Source of the DNA: Aphrocallistes beatrix
Lineage: Eukaryota; Porifera; Hexactinellida; Sceptrulophora; Aphrocallistidae
Reading direction: 5' to 3'
Assembly: GCA_963281255.1 (NCBI GenBank)
Contig: OY725497.1
Location: 1,798,001-1,862,000, forward strand
DNA length: 64,000 bases
Position numbers and translations under genes: made by a program. The notes beneath the pieces were generated by a model. It was not told the origin of the DNA. It searched no databases and worked only from the letters and a program-made list of their open reading frames with translations. This document shows positions 35,110 through 45,775 of the stretch, in pieces (positions within the stretch are counted from its first letter, which is position 1; each line of letters starts with the position of its first letter).

Positions 35110-35296
35110 CAGTCAGGGTCGCTTACTATGAACCCGCTTAATATGAACATTCGTTTACTATGAACTAACCTCCTGGTCCGAATTCCTTTTTTAGATAGGA
35201 TTTGTTTTGAATCAAGTTCGCTTAATTAATATGAAGTATCTCTATTATGAACAGATTCTTGGCCCCCTGGTGGTTCACAATATGCGGTCCTGACTG
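35110..35296. mobile_element. 187-bp TA-target MITE, second copy
   Basis: Ends CAGTCAGGG and CCTGACTG, TA flanks; the innermost layer of the nested stack here. Confidence 0.85.
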
Positions 35297-35320
35297 TATT
35301 TTTTCTATGTTCTTTTGTTT

Positions 35321-35322
<2 letters not shown>

Positions 35323-35382
<60 letters not shown>

Positions 35383-35383
35383 A
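35323..35383. repeat. (GA)n microsatellite
   Basis: About 60 bp of GA with two AA interruptions; counterpart of the CT run at 585-612. Confidence 0.95.
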
Positions 35384-35885
35384 TGAAGAATCTAGTCTAG
35401 TTCTAAATGAATTGTCACACTTTATCTTTTATTTATTTAATTATTTACGTATTTATATTTAGCAGTGTATTGATTGTGATTTTACCATTAAAGTGTATAA
35501 TAATATGTTAATTTTAAGTGGGTTGGGTGGTCCGAAATCATTAAAATCAATCAAATGTTACATTATAGTACTTTAGAATAGTAATGAAAGGCAGTATAAC
35601 AATACATTATATTTTGCAAGCCGATGGTAATGGCCATCCATGGTCCAGATTTTGAATAGAGTGTCATTGCCTTAGTATATAGAATGCTATGGTTTAACAT
35701 TGTGGGAGTGTAAACAAGTCGAAAGATTAAAAAGTGAGTAATTCGAATATGGAGAATTCGAATTTGGAGTTAAATTAAGTGTATCTCTTAACAATTAAAT
35801 ACCTTGACTCGCTAAATAATTCAGTATTATAACTATTTGTATTGGGAATTATTGGGTGTACGAATACTTTTGTTCAGGCAGTGTA

Positions 35886-36180
35886 TATTATTAAGTCTAA
35901 AATGCAGGTAAATAAGACATGGGGTACAGATTCAGAACTATTTGCTGTTGCACTATTATTTAAGACAGATATTTGGGTATTCACTAGTGATATATGGGGA
36001 ATAAATGGATGGTATTTTCAGGTAGTGGTGCAAGTTTTGAAAAGGTGTTGACATTGCCACCTGTTAATGAGGCATACTGGTGTAAATGGTCTAAACATTC
36101 GCAAAGATTTTCACTGTATGCCGCAATGTAGGAGTGTATTGGATATTCATACGTCAGAGTTGGGTTCAAATATATTTTTC
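35886..36180 (+). pseudogene. OTU-domain gene, 3' part
   Basis: NKTWGTDSELFAVALLFKTD, IWVFTS matches the 'GTWGTD.EL.A.A.LL...I.V' helix-strand unit that follows the catalytic Cys in OTU folds, then GSGASFEKVLTLPPV and a stop. The final His motif is not evident. It joins conceptually to 32875-33070 across the nested insertions. Confidence 0.6.
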
Positions 36181-36194
36181 TTGATCAAATGCAA

Positions 36195-36255
36195 ATCAAT
36201 TACTAATACAAATGCAAATACAAATAAATACAAATACAAATGCAAATACAATTCG
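36195..36255. repeat. (AATACA)n simple repeat
   Basis: Variants of AAATACAAATGC in tandem. Confidence 0.85.
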
Positions 36256-36513
36256 TAATTGAACCCAACCCTGCCTTACGTGAACAAGGGCCCTAGCATG
36301 TCTATACATATACTGGTGTATGGAAATTTCTAGACCGTCTCTATATCAGTGTTAACTTGTAGACTTCCAACATACCCATACATTGCGATATTTATACCAG
36401 TATAGGTCGCTCAAGGTAAGCTTCCCCAAGTGCAGATTTATAATTGGATTTGTCCGGTTTGGGGCTCAAAATTGGAAAAGGCGTACTTCTGACAGGCCTT
36501 CCACAGTAATGGA

Positions 36514-38932
36514 TCGGAGTAATAGTCAGGTCAATATGATGCATGACCCCAAAAAAATTGCAAGAAATTGTTTTATTGCGTTTTTCCGTAGTATCATGTA
36601 TTAGGAGTAACATACTAAAAGTTTACCGAAATCGGAATATCCGAAAGTGATTTCGCACGACCCCGTCGTTGACCCCTGACTATAAAAATCGCCGGTTTTG
36701 AAAACGGAGATTTAACCTTTCGAATGATTGTAAATCAGTTTTTATTGTCATATTCGTGCTCAGTATCAAATTTCCGGCAATTTGATATATATATTGACTA
36801 TATTTTGAGTAAATATTTTTGAGCCCTCCCTAGCAACAGCCTGGAATGTAAAAATTCCGATCTCCAAATTTGGTGTAAACCATATCGAGTGACCCCTTGT
36901 TTTTCTCGGCTATGCTTGCTGAGTATGAATATCTTAATATAAATTGTCTAGAAGGGTTAGTTTTAAAATATTATGGTTTGCGGCTGGTTGTATTCATTTA
37001 TTTTTATTGGTAAACATAGTACTCTAAATTTTTGTTTTGTCCCTCTAACTCCTATGAAATATAAACATGGAAAATTTAGGTGGCATTGATGGATATTTAC
37101 GTAGATGGATTGATTGTTCACATTTCAATTTCATCTTCGGTTTCATCATCCGATGCAATTCTTTCTTTAATTTTGCCACACAGTTGTTATCTTGGCATCG
37201 TCCGCATGCTTGGGAACCAGTGGAGTCTTTGTTTTCTGTAGCTACATCTGATACTACTACATCCTGTGGAACAGTTACTGTGGATCATTTTCAGGAGTGC
37301 TTCGGGTGCAGGGCTACTGTCCAACATGACTGGGATTAGGCTGTTATCTTGGCTGTTCCATCCCCATTCGGTAACCTCCATACCATCAGCCATGCCCTTC
37401 CACAACATCACCTGGAAATAGCTCCTCAGAGAATGAAATTTCGTAGCAGAGGCTGTAGTTGGTAGTCTTTCGGGTGTAACGAATCTTTTGGCTTCACTCA
37501 CTCTCTTGCAGAGATAGTGTATCTCAAGTCAAACCAGTGCTTTATATCACAACTGTGTCTTGGTTTGGTTCAGAAAACACCCTAGCATAGCTTTTAAAGA
37601 TGGAATCCTCTTTGAACTTGTACAGAGCAGACTTATTTCCGAGCCCAAAAGTGCTGGAAGTGGTGTCACACCCGCTGAATGCATACCAAAAAAGCAGGGT
37701 GTGACAGATTTTGTCCCAAGCACCTGCTTTATCACCTTGATGTCATACACTACGGTTGGTTTCCCTTTATCTGAGCGGAAGTATATCTTTTTTGCATTGT
37801 TGTTAGGCGTGTAGTGCAGCAACAGAACCAATAGATCCGTATCATCGTCTATAAGATTGCTGTCTTGAAAGATGCCATTGATACTGCTGCCTTCACAATG
37901 TCAACATCGGCATCCTCCTCAGCCTGTATTACATGGCACCTCTTCCTCCCATACGTTCAGAAATGAGACGGATGAGGGTATGTTTGTTGGCTTGATTGGA
38001 AAGGGAATCCTCTTTATTACTACAGTCTCCGCTACGAAATTTATTCTCTGAGGAGCTATTTCCAGGTGATGTTGTGGATGGGGATGGAACAGCCAAGATA
38101 ACAGCCTAATCCCAGTCATGTTGGACAGTAGCCCTGCACCCGAAGCACTCCTGAAAATGATCCACAGTAACTGTTCCACAGGATGTAGTAGTATCAGATG
38201 TAGCTACAGAAAACAAAGACTCCACTGGTTCCCAAGCATGCGGACGATGCCAAGATAACAACTGTGTGGCAATATTAAAGAAGGAATTGCATCGGATGAT
38301 GAAACCGAAGATGAAATTGAAATGTGAACAATCAATCCATCTACGTAAATATCCATCAATGCCACCTATATTTTCCATGTATATATTTCATAGGAGTTAG
38401 AGGGACAAAACAAAAATTTAGAGTATGTTTACCGATAAAAATAAATGAATACAACCAGCCGCAAACCATAATATTTTAAAACTAACCCCTCTAGACAATT
38501 TATATTAAGAAATTCATACTCAGCAAGCATAGCCGAGAAAAATAAGGGGTCACTCGATATGGTTTACACCAAATTTGGAGATCGGAATTTTTACATTCCA
38601 GGCTGTTGCTAGGGAGGGCTCAAAAATATTTACTCAAAATATAGTCAATATATATATCAAATTGCCGGAAATTTGATGCTGAGCACGAATATGACAATAA
38701 AACTGATTTACAATCATTCGAAAGGTTAAATCTCCGTTTTCAAAACCGGCGATTTTTATAGTCAGGGGTCAACGACGGGGTCGTGCGAGATCACTTTCGG
38801 ATATTCCGATTTCGGTAAACTTTTAGTATGTTACTCCTAATACATGATACTACGGAAAAACGCAATAAAACAATTTCTTGCAAATTTTTGGGGTTGGGAC
38901 CATTTGCTTCCTATTTTGACCTGACTATAAAG
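36514..38932. mobile_element. 2.4-kb long inverted repeat with TE-protein coding in the arms
   Basis: Left arm 36514-37460 and right arm 38010-38932 are near-identical reverse complements, with the outer ends TAGTCAGGTCAATAT and TTTTGACCTGACTA. Both arms contain the same 90-codon antisense frame (37067-37339 and 38106-38378, two residues different). The right arm lacks about 30 bp present in the left near 37390. The outer arms carry the shared core AATTTGATATATATATTGAC with CCTAGCAACAGCCTGGAATG. The centre holds a TE-protein fragment on the minus strand. Confidence 0.9.
37187..37831 (-). pseudogene. Fragment of a TE-borne protein ending in a Cys-rich tail
   Basis: Minus strand, two frames. 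37831-37547 reads LLLHYTPNNNAKKIYFRSDK with an S-A-G-V-T piece in place of the usual SGCDTTSA. Then 37501-37187 reads FHSLRSYFQVMLWKGM, VTEWGWNSQDNSLIPVM, PAPEALLKMIHSNCSTGCSS. I know the pattern 'EWGW..G.L.P...D..PAPE.LL..I.C.C...C' from uncharacterised proteins abundant in invertebrate genomes; their biochemical role is not known to me. Here the Cys-rich end is decaying (several Cys replaced) and extends into the left arm. Confidence 0.6.
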
Positions 38933-39179
38933 GTTAGAGGGAGTTTAATACTTTTTCCAAGCCCCATAAACCCCATACATTTTGCTTAATATGGGCAAAA
39001 ATATATATATTCAATTCATTTGTTCCAGAAAAGTAAACATTAGCATTTATTACGTGTAAAAGGATTTTGGCTGACTCAAATCCTAGTTCACAAAGTATAA
39101 TAACTATATTAAATTGTTGATGAGGATTCTAACATAACAACGCTCACTATAAACAAGATTAGAAAACAAAATTTTCTAT

Positions 39180-39712
39180 TGAAATCAATTCCAATGAATA
39201 TAACCTCAGTACCATCAGAAGTTTCATATCAGGATTTGGTTTCTAGTTTGAAAGATATTTTTGTGCTTCTTTTCAATATTTTTTGTTCTGTAAATATTTA
39301 TATTATATATTTTAGATTTTTGGATAATATATTTATGTTCTTTTTTAATATATTTTTATTGTTCTATTATGTATTTTGTATAATCATTTATTCTATTCTG
39401 TATGTTAGAGCCAGGAGTCTCACTATCCTTAGGTACTACTAGTAAAAAAATGATAAAAACTGGTTCTAGTAACTCGTTGCATTGCCTTCGAATCAACCCT
39501 CCATTGGGAAGTGAGCTAGCACCTGACCATATTACTGTGTATTCAATTGCTTATGGATTACAAATATTATATTTATATAGTACTTTATTCTATTCTCTTT
39601 TGGAATGTTTCCCAAACTGTGATCCGAGACCCCAAAAGCGAAGTATAATGGTAATTGCGATCATTGCCTTCTTAAAAGCTCGAATGGCTTAAAAAGATTG
39701 GGAAACATTATT
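39180..39712 (+). other. Exon-like fragments and a short hAT MITE
   Basis: 39191-39245 encodes PMNITSVPSEVSYQDLVSSL and 39414-39560 encodes PGVSLSLGTTSKKMIKTGSS, SNSLHCLRINPPLGSELAPD. They look protein-like and are separated by an AT-only stretch that could be an intron (..TTGAAAG|AT / ..GTTAG|AGCC, donor poor). Not recognised. 39602-39712 (ATGTTTCCCAAACTGTGATC ... GATTGGGAAACAT) has hAT-like ends. Confidence 0.35.
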
Positions 39713-41781
39713 ATTTTCTACAAATGATAACATCAAATCCTATTTAAGCTTGAGACCTTAATAATTATATAGATATCGCGGTCGAATGGAATCATATATA
39801 TTTTGTATAATAGGTATACTTTAAAAGATTGCGATTTCTTAATTAAGGATTCAAAAATACTTATATTTAACCTTGATCAAATTTAGTTAAAGGTACTCAT
39901 GTCTTGGACACTCGTGGAAATTAGAAGACTAGGTCTCTCCAAAAAATGGACAGTTGGCAAATATGTCATTAGAGCATTAGAGTAAGTAATTTTCGATGGC
40001 ATATATGAATGAATAATACAACTTAATCTCTAAAACTTTAAGTCAAGAATTGTAAAATTTAAATAATCTCTGTGAATTTATTTATTCTTGTATCAGTAGT
40101 ACTCACTTAATTTTCGAAGTCATTCATATTAAGCACATATCTAATAAAAACTAATCTTAGAAATCACATAGACTTTAAAAATGTGTTAAGTAACATTACT
40201 GGAATTATAACTTCATTCAAGAAAGACGTCATTGTATCAATAGTCTTATCTCTACACAATCAATTCTCTGTATACAGTATAGTGTTGCTGGAATACAATT
40301 TCCAATTAGAGAAGATGCTCAAATATGGATGGATTAAAAATGGAATATTTCAAAAACTCGATTAGCAGCCCTATGTTTTTATTATTTAAAATAAGATATA
40401 AGGTAATAAAGAATACATTAATGGAGTATCAACCCTGAAAGCTAAATAAAAATGTAGGAAAAGTCGCCAGAAGTCAGCATTCAAAATTTCGGATTTTTAG
40501 GACTACTTTGGTGAAGTAGTCCTAAGAAACAAATGAATTTAGACGATTCAAATCACGTCTCATAAAACGTCCGTGTCTATTCTATCAATTAATAATACAT
40601 CCAACCGAATTACATCTTGATTAGATTGAAAAATCCAAACTTAAAGCATGCTCACTCTGGTAACTAGCAGTAGTGGTAAACGTCCGAACTTAACTGAATG
40701 CCAACTTTGCCAACCTATAACTCCCAAGAAATTTGGAATTTTCTTATGAAATTAAACTGCATAAACGTCGGTTATTCAGAAATATGGGTGCAAGCTCTTG
40801 AATTATAATTTTGAGAGGAACTACTAAAATTATTGGTTGAGGCTGTGCTCGGTTCGACTATAAAATTTTATCAAACTAAAGGGTAAAAAAATAAAATTTT
40901 AATAGCTATTCATCAACATCGGTTCCTCTTCTTTCCAATAACATCGAATTTATCCAAATCGGACACTGAAAAAGTATACATCAAGTATGCTAAGTCAAAT
41001 ACTAAGCCAACTTAGCACTCGTAAATATAAGTCACATTATTTAGTAATTACTAATTGACTATGTAGACATTGAAATATAGAGTTCCTTCGGAATCAACTC
41101 ATTTTTTTATAATATACTAAATGTAGAAAATTATAACCATTTCTAGTTAGAAATACCTGGCTTTCCATGACTTTCCCTGTATTTAACCTGGCCATGCATG
41201 AGCTACATTATTTCTTTGCTAAAATACCCCGGGAAATTACTTAAGATCTCTATTCGTTTCTATGCTTGTAATATTTTGTTAGTATGAATTATGTTCAAGT
41301 TTAAGCTCAGGATCATCATGTTATTCTCCCATATTTTGTGTTACTTCCTTTAATTTAAATTAAGTGTTTTTTACAAAGCTAATAAGGTTGACCTTAGTTC
41401 GCGTTATTTGGGGGTGTAGCCTTTTTTATTACTTTATATACCCAGTAACATAGGGATTTTCCATTGAAAAATGGCTTTGTTTAGAGTAATGAAGGATTTT
41501 AACTCTTCTCTGGATTGATAATTTTTTGGATATACGCGTATCTTTGTAAATCGCCTTGATCACTGAAGAACAAACTAATAAAATATCCTTAATCGCGCAG
41601 TTTTATTCTTTCTAATAATCCTCATTAGTTTAATCTATCATTTGGTCAATGGGTCAACAAACGATCATTTGCTAATTATATATTGTGTACTTTCTCACAG
41701 AGTTAGGAAAATATCGCGACCTCTGTCCCACTATCTTTTGTTTTTAAATTTATACTATATTTTAAATGTATACTATTTCAG

Positions 41782-42787
41782 GTCCGCAAGCATATTCCTC
41801 AACAAAGAAAATGATGCAGATGCTAATTGTATATCCAAGGAATTTGAGTCAGTTAATTCTGATCAAAATCGATTTATTCCACCTTCAGATTTTAATTCAA
41901 ATTCTACAACTATTCGTGACAAATTGGATAATAATGAATTCTCTTTTGTCTTGAAAAATTCGGTTTTATACAAGGGTGATTTACTAAGTAGGATTGTATC
42001 TATCGACAAAATAGTTGCATGGACTTCATCATGTGATCAGATTCTCTATCAATGTATCCTTAATACACTGGTTCCTGATGTTTTGAGGCCAATTCCAACA
42101 AACCTAACTCAAGAAATCCGACAATTTGCTAAAGGTTTAGATATTATCCTTTTGGAATCGCTTTATGGTTATCCTGTTAAATTCATTAATTCAAAATTGA
42201 ATACAGTTTTATCATTTTCACATTCTCTTCGTAGATACACTTCTCTTAATCATTTAGCACATGCCGCTAGGACGGTTTTGCAAAGTCCCCAAAACTCAAC
42301 TGAGATGTTAAATGATATTCAAAAAGTTAATTTTCTTAGTATTCAAGAACAAGCATCGTGGATCTGCCAGTGTGATGTGTATTTAGTCTCTAAATTAGAA
42401 CAAGAATTTAAAAATACTTTAATAAGTAGACCCAGTGTTGAAGAAATGGGTAAATGGCTAGAAAAGATCGTATCCGATATTCTACAAAATGCCTCGAATT
42501 CTGACGAATACATTGCTTTATCACGCCAGTTTCTATTAAAGTGGTCATTTTATAGTTCAATGATTATCAGAGATCTCACTTTAAGATCTTCTTCCAGTTT
42601 TGGCTCTTTTCATTTGCTTCGTTTACTTTTTGATGAATATATATATTATTTAATTGAGCAAAAGATTGCTATTTCTACAGATTCTTTAGCGATCACAATC
42701 AATTCTGAGTTATCAAAGAGCTCAAACTGTGATTTCTCTAATTCTACTGATTTGCTTAAGAAATATCCATTTCATAGCGAGAAATAA
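41782..42787 (+). CDS. RFX: RFX transcription factor, exon 4 (conserved and dimerisation regions, stop)
   Basis: Acceptor ACTATTTCAG|GTCC; encodes residues 283-617. Conserved RFX1/2/3 blocks in order: IVAWTSSCDQILYQCIL and VPDVLRPIP (381-388), then RRYTSLNHLAHAAR (433-446), EQASWICQCD (472-481), FLLKWSFYSSMIIRDLTLRS (533-552), FGSFHLLRLLFDEYIYYLIE (556-575). The last three form the extended dimerisation domain. The tail after 600 is Ser/Asn-rich. The open frame continues upstream of the acceptor (to 41642), but the fit with exon 3 and RFX homology begin at the splice site. Ends TAA. Confidence 0.95.
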
Positions 42788-43529
42788 TTATTTATTACTC
42801 ATTTTGACATCAAAACATTGTTTCGTATTGAAATACTATTGGCTGTTAAATTATGCTGAATTATAGTGTACTTTGTGAAATATTTTAAATTTACAATTCA
42901 TTAAATTTGACGTTTCTCCACTGCGAGTATTTTCTTTAGATTAGTGATTAGAGCTATCAGCTAATTTAAAAAGTTTCAAACTACTTGTATATCAAAAATA
43001 TTGTATTATGTAAGTACAGCTGAACTTGACCATATTACTTTAGATGTGCATAACCGACTGGCACATCAATGTATCAAGTATTCACTACTACTAATTATAT
43101 TTCAACCAATTTCAGCAAATTTATTTTCTTATTGATAAATGATACCTACTACTTCCAATTGTGTTCCAGAACGCGAACCAACTTAGATTTTTGTAGATTT
43201 CTGTTATCTATCTGACATTTCACATTGTATTAATTTTCACTTTTATAGCTAACTACTAGTACAGTGTTTAATCTACATCTACAAATATTGCTTTCTACAA
43301 ATAATCTCCAGTATGGCTAAGAGGAAAGAGTTACCTTCGGCATTGAGAAATTAAGTTATCGGGCTCATGAAGGGAGGGCGTCGAATTTCTAATTTCTCGT
43401 GTACTTAATATCAATGTTTCTCTACATTCCTTGTTTAGAAATAGCGTACACCAGGCAGTACAGAATATATTTCTCGGTGCGGTCGAGCTAAATCATTCAC
43501 ACTTCAAAGGTTATCATTTTTTAACTCGT
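42788..43529. other. Gene-free stretch
   Basis: 3' flank of RFX; no coding or repeat recognised. No clear AATAAA close to the stop on the plus strand. Confidence 0.5.
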
Positions 43530-43679
43530 ACAAACTTATGGTGTTAAGTGATAATATAATTTCGCTCTCTAAATTCAATAGTTTATGAGATATTCGGCAA
43601 ATTATCAAATGTGACCAATATGGTACATTGTCGAATATCTCATAAACTATTGAATTTAGAGGTCGAAATTATATTACTA

Positions 43680-45009
43680 GGGCGTTCAATAAGTCTTGCG
43701 GGTCATGGTATATTTCGCAGACTATAATAGTAAACAAATCAGTTTTCATCTATAACACAACCTTATATCTTAGCTTGATTTACTGAAAATCTTAGCTTGA
43801 TTGAATAATAATTACAAATTTATGATCAATTTAATCGCACATCATTTCAACATACTGGTAAAATTATGGCTTCCAAGGATGACAATTTTAATCTGAAGTG
43901 GAGAGCTTACATTGAGTTTCGCACAAAACTCCGCATCCAGCCGTACTCATCTACAACGAGTTGCAGGAGGTATTGTGCATGGACTGCCCTTCCAGATCAA
44001 CGGTAGAGCGTTGGGCTGCACGATTTCAGTCTGGAAATACAGAAGTGTCAGATCTACCCCTCGATCTGGGAGACCGGTGTCCATCAGCACCCCAGAGAAT
44101 GTTGCTCTAATCGAGAGCAAAGTCAGGGAAGACAAGTGTATAACAATCGAATAGTTAGAGCAGAGTATGGAGATCTCATCGGGGGCCATTCATTCCATTC
44201 TGACTACTCAGCTTGATTTCCGATCCATTTGCGGTAAGTGGGTCCCACATAACCTCGGCGATCAACAAAAGCTCGCACGTGTAAAGACTGCCAAGAAACT
44301 CCTGGAAACATATGACGGTTGTGATCCTAGACGCCTAGCTGAAGTTATAACTGGGGATGAGACTTGGGTCTATTATTCAACCCCTTACAGCAAGTATAAA
44401 ATGCGATCATGGATGAGAGGGGACGAAACACCGGCTCAAATTCCTAGGCCCGACTTTAGAAAACCGAAGGTCATGTACACGATCTTCTTCAATAGTAGTG
44501 GAATAGTCTTGCAAATACATTCTGAAAGTGGTAAAACAGTAAATGCAACGTTTATTACAGAGAAAGTACTTCCAAACCTAATAAAAAACGTGGAAGAGCT
44601 CCGTCCCAAGGCTAAAATGAGGGGAATTAAATTATTGATAGATAATGCTAGCTCCCATACAGCCAAGCCCACTAAAGATTTCTTGGAATCAGAGGGGTTA
44701 GATTTACTTCCCCACCCACCCTACTCACCAGACCTAGCTCCCTGTGATTTTTGGCTATTCCCCAAGCTCAAAATCTACCTTCAAGGCAGGGAATTAGAGT
44801 CGAAACAAGCCCTCGGGTCGGCCTTGTACCACTTCTTCAAATCCATCCCCGAAGAAGAGTACAGAAATGCATTCATAAAGTGGGTGGAAAGATTGAAACG
44901 CTGTGTAGAAGTAGGAGGGGGGTATTTCGAATAAATAATACATTGAAACATATTCTATGACATTTATTTATTATTTTATGGTATGACCCGCAAGACTTTT
45001 TGAATGCCC
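43680..45009 (+). mobile_element. Mariner transposon, 1330 bp
   Basis: TIRs GGCGTTCAATAAGTCTTGCG (+GGTCAT) and GACCCGCAAGACTTTTTGAA (+TGCCC), TA duplication at 43678-43679 and 45010-45011. Complete at both ends. A second, truncated copy is at 22575-22889. Confidence 0.95.
43866..44934 (+). pseudogene. Mariner transposase (DD34D), N-terminal frameshifts
   Basis: ATG 43866 opens MASKDDNFNLKWRAYIEFRT. The DNA-binding part (CPSRSTVERWAARFQSGNTE) then appears in other frames, with at least two shifts before 44050, and a TAG replaces a Glu codon at 44152. From 44167 the rest is open (255 codons): GDETWVYY (Asp1), LLIDNASSHT (Asp2) and YSPDLAPCDFWLF (third Asp), with exactly 34 residues between Asp2 and Asp3, the mariner spacing. 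The catalytic region is intact and the DNA-binding region broken. Confidence 0.93.
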
Positions 45010-45113
45010 TAGTATCACTTAATAGGAAGTAGTATATTCGCTATCAAATGGAATTACATTTGAATGTGTAGCTATTGCAGTTTTCAAGATACAACCCCAA
45101 CTGACCAGAACAC

Positions 45114-45127
45114 GTTTCCATAGCAAC
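45114..45127 (+). promoter_or_regulatory. X-box (RFX site) match in family P
   Basis: GTTTCCATAGCAAC, identical to 11382-11395 and followed likewise by ACTGGAATG. About 2.3 kb downstream of the RFX stop codon. Confidence 0.5.
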
Positions 45128-45500
45128 ACTGGAATGCACCAACATTCCATGAAAAAAATTCCAAATTTTTCGTATTAACTCATTGATATCTCAGGTCTAT
45201 GCGAAAAAAATCTAATAAAAACACTTAGTAGTGCCCCTAAACGGCCTCTAAAAATCACCAAATTTTTCACAAATATAACCTATTGCGCAACCATATGGTG
45301 ACTAATCAAAATTTTGACAACGGATATGGATACTTTGACTCCATATTTATATATGCTGGTAATACATTCCTAAACTCTATTGTGCTTTGTAAATGATTTA
45401 AGGCAACTCATGTATTAGTTCAATGCTCTTCCTCCGCATCCCTAGTCCCAAATCCGCAAGTTATTGTGAGGCCTTATATACAGTAGGCTATGGTGTAGCC

Positions 45501-45775
45501 AACTTCTGCTCCAATTACGATGCACTGATTACGTTCCAGTGTTTGAAATGTTGAATCATTGATCCAAGGAAATGCGAGATGAATGGCGAAGGTTTCTCCA
45601 TAGAGATGATGCATGGAAATTGGCGATTCTTCATCTGTGCGAGACATTTCTGTGACGAGGATATACTACTTCACTTCGATATTCCCCAGGGTGACGGTTC
45701 AGTGAAGAAAGTTTCCAGAAAACATGCAGCCGTATTCACTAAGATCTTAAGCACTAAGATCGATCCAAAGTGACT
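45501..45775 (+). pseudogene. THAP-domain fragment, same family as 15639-15869
   Basis: In shifting frames: CSNYDAL, then EMRDEWRRFLHRDDAWKLA and the open frame ICARHFCDEDILLHFDIPQG, GSVKKVSRKHA. The second half of the THAP finger (C-x2-HF, EDI) that is garbled at 15639 is clean here. The first Cys pair is missing. Confidence 0.75.

Larger units (their letters stand above)
33363..35692 (+). mobile_element. THAP-encoding element, copy 2 (longer)
   Basis: 70-bp TIRs (CCATAGCATTC ... GAATGCTATGG) with target duplication TTTAA (33358-33362, 35693-35697). It contains a two-exon THAP domain, later frames such as 34832-35053, the CAGTCAGGG MITE and a (GA)n tract. 2330 bp against 1975 bp in copy 1; the difference is mainly THAP exon 2 and its flank. 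Confidence 0.88.
33072..35883. mobile_element. Tc1-type MITE, copy 2, split by a nested element
   Basis: Left end CACTGCCTGAACAAATGTAT at 33072, right end at 35883, TA on both sides. The two halves match copies 1 and 3. The THAP element 33363-35692 interrupts it at TTTAA. Confidence 0.9.
25060..41781 (+). other. RFX intron 3 (16.7 kb, TE-filled)
   Basis: Runs from GTAGCT to ACTATTTCAG. Stretches with no gene or repeat I can support: 25491-25752, 26859-27327, 27846-28370, 29189-29588, 30600-30877, 36256-36513, 38933-39179 and 39713-41640. Confidence 0.85.
43530..45492. mobile_element. Palindromic family P copy split by a mariner
   Basis: AAGTGATAATATAATTTCG and the inverted CGAAATTATATTA lie at 43550-43676, the rest of the right half at 45010-45492, ending in TAGGCTATG. 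The left TIR is missing. Without the mariner it matches 10700-11435 and 29589-30599. Confidence 0.85.

Noticed and set aside
35247-35462. Arg/Glu-repeat protein
   Set aside because: Pure translation of the (GA)n microsatellite.
37067-37339. Identical 90-codon proteins at 37067-37339 and 38106-38378 as real genes
   Set aside because: They are antisense to the TE-protein fragment; identity follows from the inverted repeat.
39179-39442. Small membrane protein
   Set aside because: The hydrophobic run is a TTT/ATA-rich stretch typical of AT-rich intron; only the first 20 residues look coding.
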